Part shown: positions 9,516-17,707 of the stretch, piece by piece
Position numbering within the stretch: the stretch's first letter is position 1
Layout of the letters: every line of letters begins with the position of its first letter
From: Fodinibius sediminis
GTDB taxonomy: Bacteria > Bacteroidota > Rhodothermia > Balneolales > Balneolaceae
NCBI RefSeq assembly: GCF_900182555.1
Contig: NZ_FXTH01000001.1
Coordinates: forward strand, 1-64,000
DNA length: 64,000 bases
Reading direction: 5' to 3'
Made by a program: the position numbers and the translations under genes
Notes under the pieces: generated by a model
Told to the model about the DNA's origin: nothing
The model's input: the letters and a program-made list of their open reading frames with translations, nothing else
The model's database searches: none

Positions 9516-10085
9516 TGTCGGCTGGGAAGACAAGCTTTCGGGCTGTAGTCCTTCCTCGGCTGCAGATTGCGGTTCCACCGGCATAACCTTCTTGTGAAAT
9601 AGCAGCATGGAAATAATAGCTACGCTAATAGCAATATCGGCTACATTGAAGATGTAGGGGAACACAGGGTAGCCGCTGATCTCTAGATTAAAATGGATAA
9701 AGTCTACTACATGTCCTTCCAGAACCCCGCCATACTGCTCAATTTGTGCCATCAGCAGCCGATCAATGATATTTCCAATGGCTCCGCCCAAAATGAGTCC
9801 CATGCATAAAAGGTACCCCAGGTTGGCATTATTCCGGTTATATACAACGTAGCCTAAAATACCCAGTGTTGCTATTATCGCTATCATGCTGATAACCTCT
9901 GTAGAGGCCCAGCGCATCCCCAGGGCCATACCCGGATTTTGGGTATAGTGAAATGCCAACCAGCCGGGAATTACCTCCCAGTTATGCCATTCGGGAGAAA
10001 GGCGAATCCAGTGTTTGGTCAACTGGTCTATAATAACAACAACGACAATGGGAACCGAAAGAGTCGCAATTCTTTTACTATCCAA
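9456..10085 (-). CDS. lspA: Lipoprotein signal peptidase (signal peptidase II)
   Basis: This inner-membrane aspartic protease removes the signal peptide of prolipoproteins after lipid attachment. Four hydrophobic spans fit the family, and the catalytic Asp residues lie in GNIIDRLLM and FNVADIAIS. DQLTKHWIR, PGMALGM and GHVVDFIHF are also typical. At 209 residues it is longer than usual: after the last span (about residue 166) comes a polar tail rich in S, E, Q and P with no family counterpart. That tail is encoded opposite the cobalamin-riboswitch-like element. The gene is the last of a minus-strand group ileS, dksA-like, lspA, with a 30-base gap to its upstream neighbour. Confidence 0.93.
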   Translation of the reverse strand: MDSKRIATLSVPIVVVVIIDQLTKHWIRLSPEWHNWEVIPGWLAFHYTQNPGMALGMRWASTEVISMIAIIATLGILGYVVYNRNNANLGYLLCMGLILGGAIGNIIDRLLMAQIEQYGGVLEGHVVDFIHFNLEISGYPVFPYIFNVADIAISVAIISMLLFHKKVMPVEPQSAAEEGLQPESLSSQPTTASRSSEQEVSGSDREQPQ

Positions 10086-10115
10086 ACAAAAAAGGATTAA
10101 ACGTTATTCTTCGAA

Positions 10116-10535
10116 TTAACGACGCTTTAGCTTGGCCTCGATACTCAGCTGGGTATGCGGCACAGCCTCAAGACGCCCTTTAGCAATTTTCTTGCCAGTT
10201 ACCTTGCATATTCCATAGGTCTTGTTGTCAATCCGCTCAAGGGCGCCATCCAGGTACCGAAGAAACTTCTTGGTACGATTGAACAACATGTAGGTCTTCT
10301 CACGCTCCTGCGCATCCGTTCCGGCATCGGCCATATGAAATGAATAAGCTGATTCATCATTGGCATTCTCCATGCTGTCGCGCAGAGAACTTTGAAGCGA
10401 TTCAAGCTCATTCTGTGCCTCTTCGCGCTTACGTTCGATAATCTCCCTGAAATATTCTAATTCCTCATCGGTGTAAGGACTTACACGGTCCTCATTTTCA
10501 ATTTGTTCCTTCTCTTCAGCTGCCATAGTAGCCAC
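10116..10535 (-). CDS. DksA/TraR-family regulator with degenerate zinc finger
   Basis: A 139-residue protein with an N-terminal acidic coiled coil (about 20-65), an AGTDAQEREK stretch matching the DxxDxA-type tip of DksA, and a C-terminal region beginning YGICKVTGKKIAKGRLEAVPHTQL. DksA-family proteins enter the RNA polymerase secondary channel and adjust transcription, often with ppGpp. The canonical four-Cys zinc finger is reduced here to one Cys, so zinc binding is unlikely, as in related Bacteroidota proteins. The gene lies 8 bases after ileS on the same strand and before lspA, a common housekeeping arrangement in this group. Confidence 0.85.
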   Translation of the reverse strand: MATMAAEEKEQIENEDRVSPYTDEELEYFREIIERKREEAQNELESLQSSLRDSMENANDESAYSFHMADAGTDAQEREKTYMLFNRTKKFLRYLDGALERIDNKTYGICKVTGKKIAKGRLEAVPHTQLSIEAKLKRR

Positions 10536-10543
10536 TCTTTTAC

Positions 10544-13500
10544 TTAGTTAGGGTTTCTTCTGATGGAAATTGTTGATTCCTCATCTCCAATTTCCCAGGT
10601 TTTCACAAAATCTGATACCTCAAGTTTATGTAATACAATATCCTCTGCGAGTGTTTCACTTTTGATATATTCTTTCATCGATCCTACGGCCTCCTCGAGC
10701 TGACCAGACCCTTCAAATCCAATGGTTATGCGATCCACGACTTCAAAATCAGCCTCTTTACGCATATTTTGAATACGATTAACAAACTCCCGGGCCAGCC
10801 CTTCCTGAACCAGTTCTGGGCTCAACTCGGTATCCAGAGCCACACTCAATCCCTTTTCGGTTTCCACCGACCAGCCTTCGAGGCCCGTACGGTTGATCTC
10901 CAGGGCATCTTCACCCAGCTGTACGATGCCATTCTCACCGAGATCCAGCTCAATGGAGCCCGTTTCTTCAAATGCACTTATCTCCTCGGTGGTAAGCTCA
11001 CTTACCTTGGCAGCCACCGGTTTCATTTTAGCCCCGAGCTTACTGCCGAGTTTGGGATAATTGGGCTTGGCCGTCTTGTGAACGATACCGGAATCATCAT
11101 CTACAAACTCTATTTCCTTTACATTCACCTCATCGAGAATGATGCTCTTTACCGATTCTACAGCATGACGCTCATCTTCATTCTCAATGGGCAAAATAAT
11201 GCGCTCCAGTGGCTGTCGGACATTGATCTCTATCTTGTTCCGGAGGCTGAGCACCATTGAGGATATTTGCTGGGCCAGTTCCATACGGTGTTCCAACTGT
11301 TTGTCAATAGCGGTCTCTTCGACCGTCGGATAGAAGGAGATGTGAACCGACTCCTCGTCTTGTCCGGTGACCTTGTTGAGCCGCTGGTACAGCCATTCAC
11401 CCAAGAAAGGTGCTATGGGACTGATCAGTTTGGCCAGATCCAGCAAACACTCGTACAGGGTCTGATAGGCTGCCGCCTTGTCCAGGCTTTTACCCTCTTT
11501 CCAAAAACGGCGACGATTCCGGCGCACATACCAGTTGCTGAGTTCTTCCACAAAATTTTCGATAGCACGGGCCGCTTTTGTCGGCTCATAGGCATCCAGA
11601 TACTCATCAACCAGTTTAACCGTGGTGTTAAGACGCGAGATAACCCACCGATCCATCTCCACGCGGTCACCCACCGGTATCGGCGTCCCCGAATAGGTAA
11701 ACTCATCGATGTTTGCATACATCGCAAAAAACGAATAGGTATTGACAATAGTATTAAAAAACTTCCGCTGGGTTTCCCGGAGCCCGTCTTCACTGAACTT
11801 GAGATTCTCCCAGGGCGATGAATTACTCATCATATACCAGCGCACCGTGTCGGCACCATATTTCTGAATTACCTCGAACGGCTCTACTGCGTTGCCCTTG
11901 GACTTGCTCATTTTATTGCCATTCTCATCAAGCACCAGTCCATTGGCCACGACATTCTTATAGGCCGGCTGGTCGAACAGCATTGTCCCCAGGGCGTGCA
12001 GCGTATAGAACCACCCTCTGGTCTGATCAACACCTTCAGCAATAAAATCAGCTGGAAAATTGTCTTTGAACTTTTCCTTGTTTTCGAAGGGGTAGTGCCA
12101 CTGTGCAAACGGCATGGATCCGGAATCGAACCAGACATCCAACAGGTCGGGGATACGCCGCATGGTTCCGCCGTCCGGCCCCTCCCAGGTAATTTCATCA
12201 ATATAGGGACGGTGCAGATCAAGTTCCTCATCATCGGACAGGCCGGCCTTTTTCCTGAGTTCTTCGATACTGCCGATCACCTCTATATGATCAGGATTTT
12301 CGTCACTGATCCAAATCGGGATGGGAGATCCCCAGTAGCGCTGCCGGGATACGGCCCAGTCTACATTATTTTCCAGCCATGTTCCAAACCGCCCGCTACC
12401 CGTACTTTCGGGTTTCCAGTTAATAGTCTTGTTTGAGCTGACCATCTTATCCTTCACATCGGTGGTTTTGACAAACCAAGATTCCACCGGGTACGACATC
12501 AACGGGGTGCCCTTGCGCCAGTCAAAGGGATAGTTGTGCAGATAGGTCTCGTGCTTGTACATCAAATGTTTGTCCTTTATCGCACGGGCTATGCCCTTAT
12601 CGGCGTCCTTGAACCACTCTCCCTCAAAATCCGGGACCACATCCGTAAACTTTCCATCCTCATCGATGGGATTGAACATCGGGATATTATTCTTCTGACC
12701 GGTTTCATAGTCATCCGCGCCAAAAGCAGGGGCTGTATGCACAACGCCCGTACCCTCCTCGGTTGTGACATAATCAGCCGGAATCACTCGCCAGGCATCT
12801 TCCTTGTCGTATTCCTGCAGCGCGTAATCAAAGACCGGATCATAGGTCCATCCGACCAGTTCATCGCCCTTGAACTCTTCTACAATTTCATACTCATGAT
12901 CAATAACGTCATCGATGCAGTCTTTTGCGAGGATATAATACTCGGTACGATCTCCTTCAGAAAGCTTGATCTTGGCATAGTCCAAGGCGGGATTCACTGC
13001 CAGGGCCATATTTGAGATAATGGTCCAGGGAGTCGTCGTCCAGGCCACAAAGTATACGTCATCGGCCATCTGCACTTTGAATTTCACAAAAATGGAAGGA
13101 TCCTGCGTCTCCTCATAGCCCAAACTCACTTCATGCGAAGAAAGTACGGTGCCACTGCCCGGAGAATACCATTGAATCTTATATCCCTTGTAAACCAACC
13201 CCTTCTCATAGAGTGTTTTAAAGGCCCACCAGACCGATTCAATATAGTCATTGTCAAAGGTAATATAGGGATCGTCAAGGTCCACCCAGTACGCCATACG
13301 CCGGGTCAGCTTATCCCACAGATCCTTATACTTCAGGACGCTCTTTCGACACCTTGCATTATATTCAGCTACCCCATAGTCTTCTACCTGTGCACGTCCT
13401 TCGAGCCCCAGCTCTTTCTCCACTTCAATCTCCACCGGAAGTCCGTGGGTGTCCCATCCTCCTTTTCGTTCCACGCGATAACCTTTCAGGGTCTTGTAGC

Positions 13501-13714
13501 GGCAGAACATGTCTTTAACCGTCCGCGCCATAACATGATGGATACCCGGTTTCCCGTTGGCTGTGGGCGGTCCCTCATAAAACGTAAAGGGAATCCCCTC
13601 CTCACGGCTAGAAAGACTTTTCTCAAAAATATCATGCTCTTTCCACCACTTGAGGGTCTCAACCTCCAGCTTTGAAAAGTTAAGTTTTTTGACTTCGTCA
13701 AACTTTTTACTCAT
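10544..13714 (-). CDS. ileS: Isoleucine--tRNA ligase
   Basis: This class I aminoacyl-tRNA synthetase charges tRNA-Ile. It has 1056 residues, the usual size of the longer form of the family. The HIGH-type motif appears as PPTANGKPGIHHVMA (about 47-61). The editing domain lies in the middle (for example WTTTPWTIISNMALAVNP and the GTGVVHTAPAFGADDYETG region). The KMSKS motif is exact in NKMSKSKGNAVEPFEV at about residue 602. The C-terminal anticodon-binding region follows. The start ATG at 13714 gives MSKKFDEVKKLNFS. It leads the minus-strand group ileS, dksA-like, lspA. Confidence 0.97.
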   Translation of the reverse strand: MSKKFDEVKKLNFSKLEVETLKWWKEHDIFEKSLSSREEGIPFTFYEGPPTANGKPGIHHVMARTVKDMFCRYKTLKGYRVERKGGWDTHGLPVEIEVEKELGLEGRAQVEDYGVAEYNARCRKSVLKYKDLWDKLTRRMAYWVDLDDPYITFDNDYIESVWWAFKTLYEKGLVYKGYKIQWYSPGSGTVLSSHEVSLGYEETQDPSIFVKFKVQMADDVYFVAWTTTPWTIISNMALAVNPALDYAKIKLSEGDRTEYYILAKDCIDDVIDHEYEIVEEFKGDELVGWTYDPVFDYALQEYDKEDAWRVIPADYVTTEEGTGVVHTAPAFGADDYETGQKNNIPMFNPIDEDGKFTDVVPDFEGEWFKDADKGIARAIKDKHLMYKHETYLHNYPFDWRKGTPLMSYPVESWFVKTTDVKDKMVSSNKTINWKPESTGSGRFGTWLENNVDWAVSRQRYWGSPIPIWISDENPDHIEVIGSIEELRKKAGLSDDEELDLHRPYIDEITWEGPDGGTMRRIPDLLDVWFDSGSMPFAQWHYPFENKEKFKDNFPADFIAEGVDQTRGWFYTLHALGTMLFDQPAYKNVVANGLVLDENGNKMSKSKGNAVEPFEVIQKYGADTVRWYMMSNSSPWENLKFSEDGLRETQRKFFNTIVNTYSFFAMYANIDEFTYSGTPIPVGDRVEMDRWVISRLNTTVKLVDEYLDAYEPTKAARAIENFVEELSNWYVRRNRRRFWKEGKSLDKAAAYQTLYECLLDLAKLISPIAPFLGEWLYQRLNKVTGQDEESVHISFYPTVEETAIDKQLEHRMELAQQISSMVLSLRNKIEINVRQPLERIILPIENEDERHAVESVKSIILDEVNVKEIEFVDDDSGIVHKTAKPNYPKLGSKLGAKMKPVAAKVSELTTEEISAFEETGSIELDLGENGIVQLGEDALEINRTGLEGWSVETEKGLSVALDTELSPELVQEGLAREFVNRIQNMRKEADFEVVDRITIGFEGSGQLEEAVGSMKEYIKSETLAEDIVLHKLEVSDFVKTWEIGDEESTISIRRNPN

Positions 13715-14021
13715 AAAAAACCGTTATGCCTACTCAGTTAGCTTTTTGAAAGCAGTAAATATACCACTTTTTACTCACTTTCCCGCAGCTAAACATTCAA
13801 AAATAACCTGTTTATCCATATAAATGAGCCTCAAAGATACAAGTCTTAGCCCATCAAATCACATTTTGCAACTGATTTTTCTCGTGCAGCGAACCAGTAA
13901 AAGCATTGATCGGAAAAGTTGCAAATTCGAATTTGATAAAATAGGGTTGGACCTTTAAAATAAATCCTCTTTCTTTTATTCAACACTAATAATCCTCTAA
14001 CTGTTTGAACGACCAACACGC
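13715..14021. promoter_or_regulatory. Divergent intergenic region with perfect palindrome at 13922-13935
   Basis: The 307-base AT-rich gap between the ileS start (minus) and the phosphatase start (plus) must contain both promoters. It holds a perfect 14-base palindrome, CAAATTCGAATTTG (13922-13935), about 90 bases before the plus-strand gene. No coding sequence is apparent. No T-box or other leader structure could be recognised upstream of ileS. Confidence 0.45.
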
Positions 14022-14540
14022 ATGGATCTGCCTGTCGAACGCCCCATAACCAAAGAAAATCACTACAAAGTATGTTTTGTTTGCCTGGGAAACATCTGCC
14101 GGAGTCCCACCGCGGAGGGCATTTTTCAACATCAGGTGGAGAAACGGGGGCTTTCTCCCTTCTTTGAGATTGATTCCTCCGGGACTTCCGCCTTCCATGA
14201 AGGGGAATCTGCCAACAGCAAGAGCCAGCGGACAGCTCGGAAGCACGGCATCACCCTTCATTCCAAAGCCCGACGCTTCAAGCCATTCGACTTGGATTAT
14301 TTTGATCTCATTCTGGCCATGGACAACGAAAATCTTTCCAATCTGAAGCAGATGGCTTCGGAAAAACATCTGGAAAAAATCGCCCGCATGCGTGACTTTG
14401 ACCCTCAGCCGGGAGACGGTCAGGTCCCCGACCCTTATTACGGGGGAATTGACGGCTTCGAAAATGTCTTCCAGATCGTAAAACGCAGCTGCACGCAGCT
14501 TCTTGATAAGCTGGAACCCCATATTCAGTCAGAGCCATGA
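14022..14540 (+). CDS. Low-molecular-weight protein-tyrosine phosphatase
   Basis: A cytoplasmic phosphatase of 172 residues. The P-loop CLGNICRSP (the C-x5-R-S signature: catalytic Cys and Arg) is near residue 24, and the general-acid Asp lies in VPDPYYGGIDGFENVF near the end. The length is normal for the family plus a short N-terminal extension. An internal start near 14055 is possible. The stop overlaps the next gene's start (ATGA), so the two are translationally coupled. Substrates cannot be inferred from the sequence: these enzymes act on phosphotyrosine or phosphoarginine. Confidence 0.9.
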   Translation: MDLPVERPITKENHYKVCFVCLGNICRSPTAEGIFQHQVEKRGLSPFFEIDSSGTSAFHEGESANSKSQRTARKHGITLHSKARRFKPFDLDYFDLILAMDNENLSNLKQMASEKHLEKIARMRDFDPQPGDGQVPDPYYGGIDGFENVFQIVKRSCTQLLDKLEPHIQSEP

Positions 14541-15406
14541 TACCAGACGCCCTGCTGCAATATCTACGGCAAAAGCTGGGCATCAAGATCCAGCAGACGC
14601 GTCCCCTTTCGGGTGGCAGCATCAACCAGGCCGCCCGGGTCACTCTTTCTGACGATGCGACGACCTATTTTTTAAAATGGAATCACAGTGCCGATCCTGA
14701 AATGTTTCTCAAAGAGGAGAAGGGGCTGAACCTACTGGCCTCCGCCGAAACGCCCCTTCGTATTCCCCGCGTCTTCGAGACGGGGGCCACTGAAGAAGGG
14801 ACCGGATTCCTGATCCAGGAGTTTGTCCGTGAGGGGGCTTCGCAACCCCATTCAGCAGAACATTTTGGCAAGGCCCTGGCAACCTTGCACCAACATCGGG
14901 ACCAACAGTTTGGCCTTGATCACGACAACTATATCGGTCGTTTGCCACAGTCAAATTGCCGCCACGAAGAATGGCTTGATTTCTTTATAGCAGAACGAAT
15001 AGAACCACAGCTCCGCATGGCGACCGATGCCTCCAGGATTGGCTCTGAGACGGTCTCTCATTTCGAGTCCATGTTCTCCCAGCTGCCGGCTATCTTTCCC
15101 ATTGAACCTCCCAGCCTGCTGCACGGGGATCTCTGGGGCGGAAATTATTTCTATGACCAAGGGGGAGAGGCAACCATTTTTGATCCGGCTGTCTATTATG
15201 GTCACCGCGAGATGGAACTGGCATTCACTCACCTGTTTGGAGGCTTCCCGAGCGCCTTCTACAGGGGCTATGAGGCTCAATACCCCCTGGAGGCGGGCTT
15301 CTCAGAACGAATACCCATCTATAACCTCTATCCCCTGCTGGTACACACCAATTTATTCGGGGGGAGCTATGCCCGCCAGGTAGAAGCAATGGTCCAAAAG
15401 TTTTAG
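14537..15406 (+). CDS. Fructosamine kinase family protein
   Basis: A 289-residue kinase-like protein. Family features include LSGGSINQAARVTL near the N terminus, the ATP-binding Lys in TYFLKWN, a Glu/hinge region LIQEFVREG, and the catalytic loop LLHGDLWGGNYFY followed by FDPAVYYGHREMELAFTHLFGGF. Members phosphorylate ketoamines (fructosamines or ribulosamines) to trigger deglycation of proteins. It overlaps the phosphatase by 4 bases, which matches the frequent pairing of these two families and suggests a protein-repair operon. It ends 10 bases from the convergent quinoprotein gene. Confidence 0.9.
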   Translation: MIPDALLQYLRQKLGIKIQQTRPLSGGSINQAARVTLSDDATTYFLKWNHSADPEMFLKEEKGLNLLASAETPLRIPRVFETGATEEGTGFLIQEFVREGASQPHSAEHFGKALATLHQHRDQQFGLDHDNYIGRLPQSNCRHEEWLDFFIAERIEPQLRMATDASRIGSETVSHFESMFSQLPAIFPIEPPSLLHGDLWGGNYFYDQGGEATIFDPAVYYGHREMELAFTHLFGGFPSAFYRGYEAQYPLEAGFSERIPIYNLYPLLVHTNLFGGSYARQVEAMVQKF

Positions 15407-15416
15407 CTTTCTCTTG

Positions 15417-17573
15417 TTAATCAGGCAGCGAAAAGGCGACATAGGCATCGCCGGATTCCACTCCAAGCTTGCCGCCCCCGCAGGCAATAACCACATACTG
15501 CTTTCCATTCACTTCATATACAGCCGGTGTGGCAAAACCGGCATACGGCAGCTCTTCCTCCCATAAAAGAGCTCCGGTTGCCTTGTTAAACGCCCTTATT
15601 TTCTTGTCCAGGGTGGCCGCAATAAACAAAACCCCCCCCTTCGTCGCGACCGGTCCCCCATAATTTTCGGTCCCCGTGGCCGGAATCCCCTTCTCACGAA
15701 GAGAAGGATACTCACCGAGCGGCATTTGCCAGGCAATCTCCCCCGTATTCAAATCAACGGCATTCAGTCTGCCCCAGGGGGGGCTTATGGCCGGGTACCC
15801 GGCCTCGGTTCGAAATTTTTGATAGCCGTTCAAGATATAGCGTGCCGTCTCTGAATTGCCGGTCACTTCCTTCTTGTCCGACACGCTGCTGATATCAACG
15901 GCATAATGCTCCCTGTTTATCAGAAAATTAACGATTGCTTTTTTTCGAGCCTCAGGAAGCTGGCTGAAAGAGGGCATCATCCCCCTGCCGCTGTTAATAA
16001 GTGCCAGTATCTCCTCGGGCGACCGGCGGTCCTCCACCCCGATAAGAGAGGGACTTCGTCCACTGCCCTTTAAATTGGTACCGTGACAGGCCACACAGGC
16101 AGACATATATTCATCACGACCCACTGCCTGCGATAGGGGCAACGGGTTTGCCGTATCTTCCTCCGGGCGGGTATCAATAATCTGAAGAATCCAGGGCACC
16201 TCGTTGGTGTTCACATACAACAGCCCCGACTGGGGATCAAAGGCACTGCCGCCCCATTCAGCCCCGCCATCGAAGCCCGGGAACTGAAGCGTGCCCTGCA
16301 ATGAGGGCGGCTCGTAAAAATGGTCACTTCTAAGGCCCGTCAGTTTCTCCCGGAGGATCTCCTGCTCTTCCTCGGAAACATAGGGATTTATGTCGTCGGT
16401 ACTCATCTGCTGTCGCATGAGAGGTTCCGGCTTGGAGGGTACGGGCTGGGTCGGCCAAACCTCCTCGCCCTCCAGGGTTGAACTGTCGGGAACGGGGATT
16501 TCGTTAATATCAAAGAGCGGCTCTCCCGTTTCCCGGTCAAATAAAAAAACAAAGCCCGTTTTGGTGGGCTGGGCAACCGCATCAACCCTTTCTCCTTCGT
16601 GCTCCACGGTAACCAGTGTGGGAGGAGACGGCAGGTCACGGTCCCACAGGTCGTGGTGAACCGTCTGGTAATGCCAGATACGCTCTCCCGTCGAGGCATC
16701 CAGGGCCAGCAGCGAATTGGCAAACAGGTTGGCGCCTTTTCGATCCCCTCCGTAGAAGTCGGGAGCGGCTGATCCGGTCGGTATATAAATGACACCCCGA
16801 TCTTCATCGAGAGCCATCCCGGCCCAGCTGTTGGCCCCGCCTATTTTTTTCCAGGCCTCCGGATCATCCCAGGTGTCGTAGCCGTATTCACCCGGGCGCG
16901 GGATGGTGTGAAAAGTCCATTCCAGGGCACCGGTTTTCACATTATAGGCCTTGATATCGCCCGGAGCGCTGTCTGTACCTTCCGAAACAAGTGAGCCGAT
17001 GATGATCAGATTCCCATATATCGTTCCAGGAGAAGTAGCAACCACATAATAATCCCTGAATTGTTCACTCAGCCCCTCTTTGAGGCTCGCCCGCCCCTGT
17101 TCTCCGAATTCCTCTATAAGCTCACCGGTGCGGGCATCGAGGGCGTAAAGATAAGAACCTGCCGTAAACAGTATCCGGGCCTCTCCCCCACCTTCCCAGT
17201 ACGACAGCCCTCGATTCCGATGGGAAGAACGGCTGCTGTCGGCTCCTGTGAAAGGGTCAAACCTCCATTTTTCCTCGCCCGACGCCGCGTCCAGTGCAAA
17301 AACATTCAATTTGGGTGACACCCCAAAGAGCATCCCGTCAATAACGAGGGGATTGGTCTGTATCTGAGTTGAGGCGTCCTTCTCAATATCTCCGGTGCGG
17401 TATGTCCACGCCACTTCCAGATCGTCCACATTAGACGTATCGATCTGTGTCAGTTCCGAATAGCGCTGCTGAGCTTTATCCCCCCCTCGTACGCTCCAAT
17501 CCGTATTCCCAGAATGGTCTGTACCGCATCCCCACCCCATTGCCATACAACATGCTACAAGAAAATATCTCAT
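15417..17573 (-). CDS. Secreted PQQ-dependent dehydrogenase with internal cytochrome c domain
   Basis: A 718-residue exported quinoprotein. The N terminus MRYFLVACCMAMGWGCGTD looks like a lipoprotein signal. The body is an eight-bladed beta-propeller of the quinoprotein glucose/alcohol dehydrogenase type (WTYRTGDIEKDAST, PLVIDGMLFGVSP, EEKWRFDP, TPAVYEVNGKQYVVIACGGG at the end). A c-type cytochrome is inserted at about 480-555, with the haem motif ACVACHGTN and a likely Met ligand in GRGMMPSF. It should oxidise a sugar or alcohol in the periplasm and pass electrons to the respiratory chain. The substrate is unknown. A second quinoprotein lies just upstream on the same strand; a 134-base gap separates them. 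Confidence 0.9.
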   Translation of the reverse strand: MRYFLVACCMAMGWGCGTDHSGNTDWSVRGGDKAQQRYSELTQIDTSNVDDLEVAWTYRTGDIEKDASTQIQTNPLVIDGMLFGVSPKLNVFALDAASGEEKWRFDPFTGADSSRSSHRNRGLSYWEGGGEARILFTAGSYLYALDARTGELIEEFGEQGRASLKEGLSEQFRDYYVVATSPGTIYGNLIIIGSLVSEGTDSAPGDIKAYNVKTGALEWTFHTIPRPGEYGYDTWDDPEAWKKIGGANSWAGMALDEDRGVIYIPTGSAAPDFYGGDRKGANLFANSLLALDASTGERIWHYQTVHHDLWDRDLPSPPTLVTVEHEGERVDAVAQPTKTGFVFLFDRETGEPLFDINEIPVPDSSTLEGEEVWPTQPVPSKPEPLMRQQMSTDDINPYVSEEEQEILREKLTGLRSDHFYEPPSLQGTLQFPGFDGGAEWGGSAFDPQSGLLYVNTNEVPWILQIIDTRPEEDTANPLPLSQAVGRDEYMSACVACHGTNLKGSGRSPSLIGVEDRRSPEEILALINSGRGMMPSFSQLPEARKKAIVNFLINREHYAVDISSVSDKKEVTGNSETARYILNGYQKFRTEAGYPAISPPWGRLNAVDLNTGEIAWQMPLGEYPSLREKGIPATGTENYGGPVATKGGVLFIAATLDKKIRAFNKATGALLWEEELPYAGFATPAVYEVNGKQYVVIACGGGKLGVESGDAYVAFSLPD

Positions 17574-17620
17574 AATCCCTCACCTGTTCCAATATCCTGT
17601 GTTAGTGTAATTACAGAGCA

Positions 17621-17657
17621 GGAAAAGCCTCACCCCCTCCGGGGCATGAGGCTTTCC
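17621..17657 (-). terminator. Hairpin between the two quinoprotein genes
   Basis: GGAAA-GCCTCA pairs with TGAGGCTTTCC, with an inner CCCC/GGGG stem. It lies downstream of the ThuA-quinoprotein stop and upstream of the second gene on the minus strand. No T-run follows, so it may stabilise or attenuate the message rather than act as a full terminator. Confidence 0.4.
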
Positions 17658-17707
17658 AAGCTACTGTCTGAAATAAATCACCCGCCGATATCCCTTCGGT
17701 CCTGCCC

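Noticed and set aside
9352-9597. A plus-strand frame across the riboswitch-like region
   Set aside because: Opposite lspA and composed of low-complexity Cys/Ser-rich translation; better explained as structured or antisense DNA.
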